Numbered from the stretch's first letter, positions 1 to 5,658 are shown. The stretch is 9,927 nt of DNA from JAVBNO01 sp031551485 (GCA_031551485.1 JAVBNO010000018.1:1-9927), one strand, 5' to 3'. Numbers and translations: made by a program. Notes: generated from the letters alone by a model not told the origin.

Positions 1-113
1 TTGCATACTTTTTGCGCCAAAAAGTATGGGCCGGTCGCGGCCTGAGCGACATACTATATGTCTGCCGGAGCGGCTGCACATCTGCGCCAATTTGATTTGC
101 TATCGGTACCAAC
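1..113 (+). repeat. Repeat unit 1, truncated by internal deletion
   Basis: This unit has a perfect H1 hairpin (arms 4-13 and 19-28, loop GCGCC) and a GGCCG/CGGCC hairpin (29-33/38-42). It also has the GCCGGAGCGGCTG box and the start of the middle segment. It then runs into the H1 region of unit 2 near 110-118, with no CCAGGCG box and no H2. The simplest reading is a deletion of about 145 bp between units 1 and 2. The window begins at H1, so anything upstream of it is unseen. Confidence 0.75.
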
Positions 114-362
114 GCATTTTGTGTCAAAAGCGTCGGGCCCGTCGCGGCCCGAGCGACAGGCTATATCCTTGCCGGAGCGGCTGCACGTCTACTCCAATTC
201 TATATTGATATCGGTAGCAAGCTTGTTCTTCTGCATCGCCTGCACCCTCAATACAGACCCAAAACCCTTCTCCCCATCGCCCAGGCGTTTTCTGCGCATG
301 TATACCCTCGCCCTAAGGATGGGGGCTTGGGGAAACCATGTGGTTTCCCCAAAGAAATGTTT
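114..362 (+). repeat. Repeat unit 2, degenerate H1, extended H2
   Basis: The left arm of H1 has been lost; only a diverged right half (TTTTGTGTCAAAAGCG) remains at 117-132. The core (141 onward), the CCAATTCTATATT stretch and the CCAGGCGTTTTCTGCGCA box (281-298) are all present. H2 is longer here: arms 327-338 and 341-352 form 12 perfect pairs around TG. This unit has seven extra bases before H2 compared with unit 3. Confidence 0.8.
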
Positions 363-610
363 TTGCATACTTTTTGCGTCAAAAAGTATGGGCCGGTCGC
401 GGCCCAAGCGACAGGCTATATGCTTGCCGGAGCGGCTGCACGTCAGCTCCAATTCTATATTTACATGGGAGCCAACGCTTTTTCTTCTTCACCGTCCGCA
501 CCCCAACTCAGACCCAAACCCGTCCTCCCGCCAGCCCAGGCGTTTTCTGCGCACCCATGTCCTCGCCCTAAGGATGGGGGAAACCATGTGGTTTCCCCAT
601 AGAAATGTTT
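363..610 (+). repeat. Repeat unit 3, complete 248-bp copy
   Basis: This is the most complete copy. H1 has arms 366-375 and 381-390 with loop GCGTC, so the loop changes while the 10-bp stem does not. It is followed by GGGCCG/CGGCCC, the GCCGGAGCGGC hairpin, a middle alignable with unit 2, the CCAGGCGTTTTCTGCGCA box (536-553) and CCTCGCCCTAAGGATGGGGG (561-580). H2 has arms 577-586 and 589-598. Confidence 0.85.
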
Positions 611-733
611 TTGCATACTTTTTGCGCCAAAAAGTATGGACCGGTCGCGGCCCAAGCGACATGCTATATCCCTGCCGGAGCGGCTGTACGTCTGCTTTAC
701 TGCTATTGGACATGGGTACCAAGCTTTTTTCTC
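611..733 (+). repeat. Repeat unit 4, 3'-truncated at a terminator
   Basis: H1 is perfect (arms 614-623 and 629-638, loop GCGCC). The core follows with one change inside the second hairpin (GGACCG instead of GGGCCG) and a changed middle. Similarity to units 2 and 3 fades around 725-733, just before the plus-strand hairpin at 734-774. No CCAGGCG box or H2 follows. Confidence 0.8.
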
Positions 734-774
734 ATCGCAAAGCGCCTTGGGACATTTCGCTGATGCGATTTTTT
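734..774 (+). terminator. Plus-strand terminator-like hairpin after the repeat array
   Basis: ATCGCA (734-739) pairs with TGCGAT (764-769), and inside it AGCG (741-744) pairs with CGCT (758-761). Six T residues (769-774) follow immediately, which fits an intrinsic terminator for a plus-strand transcript. No plus-strand gene precedes it in the window, so any such transcript would come from the repeat array or from further left. Confidence 0.5.
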
Positions 775-825
775 CCACAAATAATAAAATGCCGTGGCTT
801 TCCCGCGGCATTTTATTATTTGTGG
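775..825 (-). terminator. Bidirectional terminator at the 3' end of rlmH
   Basis: The arms 775-794 and 806-825 are perfect 20-bp reverse complements. A G-U pair and two G-C pairs extend the stem inward to a 5-base loop. A GC core (GCCG.GG) is flanked on each side by an AT stretch, so transcripts in either direction would have a GC hairpin followed by AUUUUAUUAUUUG. It covers the rlmH stop codon and so most likely ends the yycJ-rlmH transcript. It also shields rlmH from leftward-origin transcription. Confidence 0.8.
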
Positions 826-1298
826 TATTTGGCCCCTGCCAATATACTTTCAGCCCGGTATAACTGCTCCAGCAGCAGCACCCGGGTCAACTGGTGGGGA
901 AAGGTCATCGGCGAAAAAGAAAGCCGCAGCCGGCAGTTCTTTTTCAGTTCTTCGCTCAGTCCGTGGGAACCTCCGATGCAAAAAGCAAGGTGACTGTGCC
1001 CCTCCACGGCTGTCTGCCCCAGCCATTGTGCCAGCGCCGGGGAGTCAAAACGCTCTCCCTCAATGCACAGACCGGCCAGATAGGCCCCCTTGGGCCATTT
1101 GGCCGCCATGGCCGCCGCCTCGGCCGCCAGCGCCTTTTCAATCTCTTTGGGGGAGGGGCTGTCCGGCAAGCGGCTTTCGGGAATTTCCACCAACTGCAAT
1201 TTGCAGTAAGCCTCCAGGCGTTTGGCATATTCGGCGCAGCCTTCCCGCAGCCACCGGTCTTTCAGGCTGCCCACCGCCAATATGGTTATACTCTGCAT
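816..1298 (-). CDS. rlmH: 23S rRNA (pseudouridine-1915-N3)-methyltransferase RlmH
   Basis: This 160-residue protein matches the usual length of the SPOUT-fold RlmH family, which uses S-adenosylmethionine to methylate pseudouridine 1915 in helix 69 of 23S rRNA on assembled ribosomes. Family marks are the N-terminal ITILAVGSLK, the cofactor-loop glycine motif IGGSHGLS (108-115), and the C-terminal SFSPMTFPHQLTRVLLLEQL run ending in YHK. The start ATG (1296-1298) has AGGAG upstream at 1311-1315 with a 12-base spacer, which is slightly long. It lies 15 bp after yycJ on the same strand and is almost certainly cotranscribed and translationally coupled. The last codons and the stop sit inside the terminator stem. 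The usual GxPYHK ending reads GAKYHK here, a minor variation. Confidence 0.95.
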   Translation of the reverse strand: MQSITILAVGSLKDRWLREGCAEYAKRLEAYCKLQLVEIPESRLPDSPSPKEIEKALAAEAAAMAAKWPKGAYLAGLCIEGERFDSPALAQWLGQTAVEGHSHLAFCIGGSHGLSEELKKNCRLRLSFSPMTFPHQLTRVLLLEQLYRAESILAGAKYHK

Positions 1299-1310
1299 AG
1301 GCTGTTCAAA

Positions 1311-1316
1311 CTCCTA
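1311..1316 (-). promoter_or_regulatory. rlmH ribosome binding site overlapping the yycJ stop
   Basis: Read on the minus strand, TAGGAG combines the yycJ stop codon TAG with the AGGAG Shine-Dalgarno of rlmH. A ribosome finishing yycJ would cover the rlmH initiation region, which suggests coupled translation. Confidence 0.7.
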
Positions 1317-2105
1317 CAATACAATCATGGCCGAAGGCTCGTGACGCCGGGCCACTTGCAGCATAAAATCGACCTGTTCTTTCAGCCCGTCCATCACCAG
1401 GCGGGCGTAAATCGTCTGGCGGGCCACGTCGGGATGATTGTTTTCTTTGGAAAGATGCCCCAGCACCAGGCGGGTGGTGCCCCGGGCCGCCAGCGTGGAA
1501 AGCTCAGCGGCACATTCAACGTTGGAAAGATGCCCCAGCTGAGAGCGGATGCGCCGTTTTAAGTAATAGGGATAGGCGGAACAAGCCAGCATCCCTTCAT
1601 CGTAGTTGGCCTCCAGCAGCACCAGGTCACAGCCTGCCAGACCTTTGTCCACCTCCTCGGTCACAATGCCCAAGTCGGTGGCTATACCCAAAAGCCGGCC
1701 GTCAGAGGTGGCAATGCGGTAACCAAGTGGTTGGGCGCCGTCGTGGGAAGTGGCAAAGCTTTGCAGCTCCAAACCGCCAACCTCTACCGATGCGCCGTTA
1801 ATTTCAATCAGGGGGGTTCCCGGTTCGACAAAATTGCCGGTCGCAATAGAGTTAAGGGTGCCTACGGAGGCAAACACCGGCACACCCAACCGCTTTGAAA
1901 GCACCCGCAGTCCGCGGATGTGATCAATGTGCTCGTGGGTGAGAAAGATGCCGGCAATGCGGCGGGGGTCGATGTCCCGGTTTTCCAGGGCGTTTATAAT
2001 CTGTTTGGCGCTTACCCCGGCATCCACTAAAATACCGCAGTCGCCGCTGCCTATGTAAGTACTGTTGCCGCTGCTGCCGCTAAAAAGGGCGCAAAACCGT
2101 GCCAT
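1314..2105 (-). CDS. yycJ: YycJ/WalJ-family metallo-beta-lactamase-fold hydrolase
   Basis: This 263-residue cytosolic protein has the metallo-beta-lactamase fold. The N-terminus LFSGSSGNSTYI is typical of the YycJ/WalJ group. The metal-binding motif HEHIDH is at 57-62. Further ligand candidates are H121 (TSHD), D144 (ATDLG), H192 (GHLS) and H218 within GHLSKENNHP. YycJ-type proteins are predicted nucleases or phosphodiesterases and have been linked to cell-wall and DNA-repair phenotypes, but the exact substrate is unsettled. The ATG (2103-2105) has GAAAGGA at 2114-2120 with an 8-base spacer. It precedes rlmH, and the two genes are also near each other in Bacillus subtilis, where yycJ belongs to the walRK locus; no walR or walK is visible here. 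A terminator lies just upstream, so its own promoter is not obvious. Nuclease activity is inferred from the family. Confidence 0.9.
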   Translation of the reverse strand: MARFCALFSGSSGNSTYIGSGDCGILVDAGVSAKQIINALENRDIDPRRIAGIFLTHEHIDHIRGLRVLSKRLGVPVFASVGTLNSIATGNFVEPGTPLIEINGASVEVGGLELQSFATSHDGAQPLGYRIATSDGRLLGIATDLGIVTEEVDKGLAGCDLVLLEANYDEGMLACSAYPYYLKRRIRSQLGHLSNVECAAELSTLAARGTTRLVLGHLSKENNHPDVARQTIYARLVMDGLKEQVDFMLQVARRHEPSAMIVL

Positions 2106-2132
2106 AAATCCTGTCCTTTCGGTTTGGGCAAT

Positions 2133-2164
2133 AAAAACTTCCCCGCCGGCTGCCGACGGGGAAG
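2133..2164 (-). terminator. Intrinsic terminator after murA
   Basis: CTTCCCCG (2138-2145) pairs perfectly with CGGGGAAG (2157-2164), and an inner CGG/CCG extends the stem. On the minus strand it is followed by TTTTTATT (read back from 2137), a classic intrinsic terminator placed 16 bases after the murA stop. The T tract ends only about 12 bases before the yycJ Shine-Dalgarno, so there is no room for a full promoter between them. yycJ must rely on read-through or on a promoter inside murA. Confidence 0.85.
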
Positions 2165-2180
2165 AGAGAGGTCCGTCTTT

Positions 2181-3464
2181 TTATAATGCGATAGGCAGTT
2201 CGCTGTCGGGCAGTACCACTTTGTGAATGTCGGCGCCCAGGGCGGTGAACTTTTCCACGATATCGGCATAGCCCCGTTCAATGTGGGCAATTTCCTCAAT
2301 TTCAGTAACGCCATCGGCACAAAGAGCGGCAATCATCAGCGCCGCGCCCGCCCGCAAATCGGTCGATTTCACCGGCGCGCCGGTCAACTTTTCCACGCCC
2401 TCAATGACGGCGATTTTGCCATCCACTTGAATATTGGCGCCCATGCGCACCAGCTCATCCACATAGCGGAAACGGTTGTCCCAAACGCCTTCAGTCACAA
2501 TACTGGTTCCTTCCGCCATCGTCAACAGGGCGGTCATCTGGGGTTGCATGTCGGTGGGGAAGCCGGGGTGAGGCATGGTTTTAATGGTCAGCTTGCTTAA
2601 GGGGCCGTACCGCTCCACGCGCACGCTGTCGTCCCCTTCGGTAATGATGGCGCCGGCCATCTCCAATTTGGCGCTAATCGCTTCCAAATGCTTGGGGATT
2701 ACGTTTTGAATCAGCACATTGCCGCCGCAAGCCGCCGCGGCCGCCATATAGGTACCCGCCTCAATTTGGTCGGGAATGATGGTGTAATTGGTGCCGTGAA
2801 GCACGTCGACGCCGCGAATTTTAATGACATCGGTACCGGCGCCGCTAATATCCGCGCCCATGGAGTTGAGAAAGTTGGCCAGGTCGACAATGTGGGGCTC
2901 TCTGGCGGCATTTTCCAAAACAGTCAGGCCCTTGGCTTTCACCGCCGCCAGCATGATGTTCACGGTTGCCCCCACAGAGACGACGTCAAAATAAATTTGC
3001 GCGCCGCTTAACCGGTCCGCTTTGGCATTAATCATGCCCCGGTCAATAAAGACATCGGCGCCCATCGCCTCAAAGCCCTTGATATGCTGGTCAATGGGGC
3101 GCACCCCAAAGTGGCAACCACCGGGCATCGAAACGTTGGCCGTATTGCATCGGCCCAAAAGAGCGCCTAAGAAATAGTAAGAGGCGCGCATATAACGAGC
3201 CAATTCATATGATACCACCGGCTCAGTCAAAACAGAGGTGTCAATTTCCACCGTCTTTTTGTTAAGGATCTTGACCTCCGCGCCCATCTCTTTAAGCATT
3301 TTCAATAAAAGCGTCACATCGCTGATATTGGGGACATTTTCAATGACGCATTTTCCCCCCGCCAAAACAGTGGCGGGCAATATGGCAACGGCGGCGTTTT
3401 TAGCGCCGCTGATCTCCACTTCACCCTGTAATTGATTACCACCTGTGATGATATACTTCTCCAA
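2181..3464 (-). CDS. murA: UDP-N-acetylglucosamine 1-carboxyvinyltransferase MurA
   Basis: This cytosolic enzyme transfers enolpyruvate from phosphoenolpyruvate to UDP-GlcNAc, the first committed step of peptidoglycan precursor synthesis. The 427 residues match the family length. Visible marks are the K22-N23 pair in SGAKNAA and the catalytic loop PGGCHFGVRP with C117, the position alkylated by fosfomycin. D305 is in HPGFPTDMQPQ, R371 in TDLRAG and R397 in ERGY, all aligning with the well-studied E. coli enzyme. Having Cys and not Asp at 117 predicts a fosfomycin-sensitive enzyme. The start is TTG (3462-3464). It gives the standard N-terminus MEKYIITGG and has an AGGGGGG Shine-Dalgarno 7 bases upstream, while no ATG gives a sensible start. 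Many Firmicutes have two MurA paralogues; which one this is cannot be told here. A terminator follows 16 bases after the stop. Confidence 0.97.
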   Translation of the reverse strand: MEKYIITGGNQLQGEVEISGAKNAAVAILPATVLAGGKCVIENVPNISDVTLLLKMLKEMGAEVKILNKKTVEIDTSVLTEPVVSYELARYMRASYYFLGALLGRCNTANVSMPGGCHFGVRPIDQHIKGFEAMGADVFIDRGMINAKADRLSGAQIYFDVVSVGATVNIMLAAVKAKGLTVLENAAREPHIVDLANFLNSMGADISGAGTDVIKIRGVDVLHGTNYTIIPDQIEAGTYMAAAAACGGNVLIQNVIPKHLEAISAKLEMAGAIITEGDDSVRVERYGPLSKLTIKTMPHPGFPTDMQPQMTALLTMAEGTSIVTEGVWDNRFRYVDELVRMGANIQVDGKIAVIEGVEKLTGAPVKSTDLRAGAALMIAALCADGVTEIEEIAHIERGYADIVEKFTALGADIHKVVLPDSELPIAL

Positions 3465-3471
3465 AGCGGGG

Positions 3472-3478
3472 CCCCCCT
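3472..3478 (-). promoter_or_regulatory. G-only ribosome binding site deciding the murA TTG start
   Basis: On the minus strand AGGGGGG lies 7 bases upstream of the TTG start. It deviates from AGGAGG in having a run of six G. Its placement, together with the conserved MEKY N-terminus, fixes the start. Confidence 0.65.
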
Positions 3479-3570
3479 GAATGTACTTGCCGGAATATGA
3501 AAACCAAATGTAAAAGCAAAGAAAAATTCTTTCATGCTTGCCCTGCGCCTACACAAAAGCAGTACAAGCG

Positions 3571-3603
3571 ATTGTAACACCAAACAGGTAAAAAAAATGT
3601 CAA
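3571..3603 (-). promoter_or_regulatory. Candidate murA promoter with extended -10
   Basis: On the minus strand an extended -10 element TGTTACAAT occupies 3571-3579. A perfect -35 hexamer TTGACA is at 3598-3603, but 21 bases lie between the two hexamers instead of 17, including a run of eight T. The extended -10 could work without an ideal -35. The leader to the murA TTG would be about 100 bases and includes a small AAAGAA/TTCTTT hairpin. Weaker alternative -10 sequences (TATACT) occur near 3630-3640. Confidence 0.4.
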
Positions 3604-3760
3604 ATTTTGCGTTAACCTATAACCCGCAGTATAGTATAGCACCTTCTGCCACAAATTAAAAGCCTAAAATTCATATTTCAGACAATATATTTAGATGAAA
3701 TTCCTGAAAATTTGCTAAAATACCACAATATCTTCTATTTTAAGTTTATAACCGGGTCGA

Positions 3761-3821
3761 TTCCTATGTTTTTTCATCCAAATCCTGACTGTAGAAAACA
3801 TGCCTGACCGTTTCCTATGTT
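3761..3821. repeat. Nested direct repeats in the comM-murA gap
   Basis: TTCCTATGTT occurs at 3761-3770 and 3812-3821. Between them CCTGAC occurs twice, at 3784-3789 and 3803-3808. ATGTTTT (3766-3772) can also pair with AAAACAT (3795-3801). The arrangement suggests protein binding sites or remnants of a duplication; no known operator was recognised. Confidence 0.5.
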
Positions 3822-3903
3822 TATAGTGCACGAAAATATGTGAAAATTGCGCCCCCAAAACATTAAAATTTTGTTACCGTTTTTTGCCGTTTCTTGTCTG
3901 ATG

Positions 3904-5442
3904 TCATCGATTCCAGTACTTCCGGTCCAAATTCCGGTACTGAATCGCCTCAGCCAAATGGTCGGTAGTGATCATGTCATGGTTGTCAAGATCGGCAATG
4001 GTGCGTGAGACCTTCAAAATCCGGTCGTAAGAGCGGCCGGAAAGGGCCATGCGGTCAAAAGCGGCTTTCAACATTTTTTCGGCGTCGGCGGTCAGGGGAC
4101 AGTGCTGCCGCAGCAGGGCCGGGGTCAGCTGAGCGTTGCAGGTCAGCCCGTGGGCGGCGTACCGCTCCTGCTGCCGCTGGCGGGCGGCGGCCACCCGGCG
4201 CCGAATCACAGCAGAGGTTTCGCCCCCGGCTTTGGCGTTTATCTCTTCAAACTCCATAGGCAGCACCTCCACATGGATGTCCAACCGGTCAAGCAGCGGG
4301 CCGGAAATGCGGCCTAAATAATTGGATACTTTGGCGTCGTTGCAGGTGCAGCGGCGGGTGGGGTGGCCGAAATAGCCGCAGGGGCAGGGGTTCATGGCGG
4401 CCACCAGCATAAACCGGCTGGGATAAGAAAGCCGCGCCGCCGCCCGGGATATCGTGACCACGCCGTCCTCCAAAGGCTGGCGCAGCACCTCCATGGCCTT
4501 TTTGTCAAACTCCGGTAGCTCGTCCAAAAACAAAACCCCGTTGTGGGCCAGCGAAATTTCCCCCGGCATGGGGGTGGAGCCGCCCCCCGTCAGCCCGGCG
4601 GGGGAGACGGTATGGTGGGGGGAACGGAAAGGCCGCTGGCTTAACAGCGCCGCCCCCTTTTGTGCTTCCGGCAATATGCCGGAAATAGAATGTATTTTTG
4701 TGACGTCAATGGCTTCTTCAAAGGTCAGTTGGGGCAGAATAGAGGGCAATCGTTTGGCCAGCATGCTTTTGCCGGTGCCCGGCGGTCCAAGCAGAAGGAC
4801 GTTATGTCCGCCCGCCGCCGCGGCCTCCAGCGCTCTTTTGGCGTTTTGTTGCCCCCGCACTTCATAAAAATCCGGCCAATGGGGCGGAATGTCGTCAGGG
4901 TCGAACACCGCCTTTGGCGCGGGGGTTAACGCCAGTTTCCCCTCCAAATACCCCAGCAATTGGGGCACTGTCTCCACCGGATAAACGTCAATGTCCTCCA
5001 CAATACCGCCTTCGGCGGCGTTGCCTTTGGGAATAAACACTTGCCGCAGGCCTTTGCGCTTGGCCTCCAACACCATGGGCAGCACACCGTTGACAGGCCG
5101 AAGTTCTCCGCCAAGGGACAGTTCGCCAATGAAAGCGGCGCTTTGGGGTTCAAAATTTCGTTGCCCTCCGGCCAACAACAGCGCCAGTAAAATAGGCAAG
5201 TCGTAAATAGGGCCGAATTTGCGGGTGTCGGCGGGGCCCAAATTCACCACCACTTTGCCGCCCGGAAAAGCAAGCCCCAGGTTGGCCAAAACGGTGCGCA
5301 CCCGATCCCGGGACTCCCGCACCGCCGCGTCGGGCAGCCCCACAATATCAAAAGAGGGCAGCCCTCTTGCAACGGCCACCTCCACTGAAACCAGATATCC
5401 GTCAATGCCGTTTAATCCAAGGGATGTCAGGGTGTGCACCAA
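3904..5442 (-). CDS. comM: YifB/ComM family Mg-chelatase-like AAA+ ATPase
   Basis: This 512-residue protein has the three-part ComM/YifB layout. It begins with an N-terminal ChlI-like domain (GIDGYLVSVEV, ARGLPSFDIVGLPDAAV). A central AAA+ Mg-chelatase domain follows, with Walker A GPPGTGKS (219-226) and Walker B LFLDE (D307, E308). A C-terminal Mg-chelatase domain completes it. Four cysteines in NPCPCGY and RRCTC (353, 355, 365, 367) form a likely metal-binding knuckle, and RISGPLLDRLD supplies arginine-finger and sensor residues. In naturally transformable Gram-negative bacteria ComM is a helicase promoting branch migration during DNA integration; the role in Clostridia is not established. 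I chose TTG at 5440-5442: GGGAGG lies 7 bases upstream and the distance to the GID motif matches relatives. GTG at 5437-5439 (10-base spacer) is the alternative. The in-frame ATG at 5458-5460 has no Shine-Dalgarno and overlaps it. Confidence 0.93.
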   Translation of the reverse strand: MVHTLTSLGLNGIDGYLVSVEVAVARGLPSFDIVGLPDAAVRESRDRVRTVLANLGLAFPGGKVVVNLGPADTRKFGPIYDLPILLALLLAGGQRNFEPQSAAFIGELSLGGELRPVNGVLPMVLEAKRKGLRQVFIPKGNAAEGGIVEDIDVYPVETVPQLLGYLEGKLALTPAPKAVFDPDDIPPHWPDFYEVRGQQNAKRALEAAAAGGHNVLLLGPPGTGKSMLAKRLPSILPQLTFEEAIDVTKIHSISGILPEAQKGAALLSQRPFRSPHHTVSPAGLTGGGSTPMPGEISLAHNGVLFLDELPEFDKKAMEVLRQPLEDGVVTISRAAARLSYPSRFMLVAAMNPCPCGYFGHPTRRCTCNDAKVSNYLGRISGPLLDRLDIHVEVLPMEFEEINAKAGGETSAVIRRRVAAARQRQQERYAAHGLTCNAQLTPALLRQHCPLTADAEKMLKAAFDRMALSGRSYDRILKVSRTIADLDNHDMITTDHLAEAIQYRNLDRKYWNR

Positions 5443-5483
5443 GTTATTTCCCTCCCGCATCGAACAATATTTTCTCTGTTTGC

Positions 5484-5512
5484 ATTATACTTCCTTTTTT
5501 GTCAAATCACAA
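5484..5512 (-). promoter_or_regulatory. Promoter of comM
   Basis: On the minus strand a perfect -10 TATAAT (5484-5489) lies 17 bases downstream of TTGTGA (5507-5512). Transcription would begin near 5477, giving a leader of about 35 bases to the TTG start. A perfect TTGACA (5500-5505) also occurs but only 10 bases from the -10, too close to act with it. Confidence 0.65.
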
Positions 5513-5595
5513 CGGATGACAAAGTTTTATGCCATATGTACAAAAATTCCGGTTTACAATTTTTAAGAAGCGCCGATTTTTTAGCCCCAATGCCG

Positions 5596-5624
5596 TTGAC
5601 TTTGCCGCCGCCAGGCGGTATGCT
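5596..5624 (+). promoter_or_regulatory. Promoter of pgcA
   Basis: TTGACT (5596-5601) and TATGCT (5619-5624) are separated by exactly 17 bases, a good sigma-A-type promoter. The start would fall near 5631, about 28 bases before the pgcA ATG. It also excludes the longer reading that begins at 5434, which would start upstream of this promoter. Confidence 0.7.
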
Positions 5625-5658
5625 TTTTGTAGCGAATCGTTGGAAAGCAGGTGCAGCT

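Larger units (their letters stand above)
1..733. repeat. Tandem array of four ~250-bp structured repeat units
   Basis: Four diverged copies of one unit occupy this gene-free stretch. The best conserved core contains GTCGCGG, then a GCGACA box, then GCCGGAGCGGCTG. GTCGCGG starts at 34, 141, 396 and 644, giving spacings of 107, 255 and 248 bp. The 255/248 difference is explained by a 7-bp insertion beside one hairpin in unit 2. The 107-bp spacing comes from loss of the distal half of unit 1. Each full unit carries hairpin H1 (CATACTTTTT/AAAAAGTATG), a short GGGCCG/CGGCCC-type hairpin, a GCCG-GAG-CGGC hairpin, a diverged middle, a CCAGGCGTTTTCTGCGCA box and hairpin H2 (GGGGAAACCA/TGGTTTCCCC). 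Two spacings (107, 248) are not multiples of three, so this is not a protein repeat. I do not recognise the family. The array may extend left of the window. Confidence 0.85.
3465..3903. other. AT-rich 439-bp intergenic region between comM and murA
   Basis: No convincing gene lies here on either strand; the stretch is clearly more AT-rich than the flanking genes. It holds a candidate murA promoter, a long putative murA leader and a cluster of nested direct repeats (listed separately). The comM 3' end has no strong GC-rich terminator, only the weak CAAAA/TTTTG pairing near 3856-3873. No riboswitch class was recognised. Confidence 0.6.

Noticed and set aside
1..733. CRISPR array
   Set aside because: Units are about 250 bp and diverged, not 25-40-bp identical repeats with unique spacers, and no cas genes are nearby.
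189..811. Minus-strand open frames in the repeats (189-452 and 461-811) sharing similar peptide segments
   Set aside because: The peptide similarity follows directly from the DNA repeat. The hairpins explain the conservation better, and the second frame overlaps the rlmH terminator.
1..830. Insertion sequence or transposon
   Set aside because: No transposase is encoded, there are no terminal inverted repeats bounding the whole array and no target-site duplication was seen. A non-autonomous element origin is left open in the findings.
58..993. Long plus-strand open frame of 311 codons across the repeats
   Set aside because: It runs through the repeat array and then antisense to rlmH. Repeat spacings of 107 and 248 bp shift frame between copies, there is no ribosome binding site, and the product has low-complexity Arg/Pro/Ser-rich content with no recognisable domain.
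894..1562. Plus-strand frame opposite rlmH and yycJ
   Set aside because: It is a shadow of two clearly recognised minus-strand genes; GC-rich third positions keep the antisense frame open.
3465..3570. Riboswitch or T-box in the murA leader
   Set aside because: Only small weak hairpins can be drawn, with no recognised consensus and no terminator-antiterminator pair.
3314..3583. Minus-strand 89-codon frame with a hydrophobic start (MKEFFFAF) overlapping murA
   Set aside because: Most of it overlaps the murA N-terminus in another frame, and there is no good ribosome site. It lies in the predicted murA leader; at most a leader peptide, without support.
5443..5460. Upstream ATG start for comM at 5458-5460
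   Set aside because: It lacks a ribosome site, adds six residues containing the Shine-Dalgarno of the TTG start, and lengthens the N-terminus beyond relatives.
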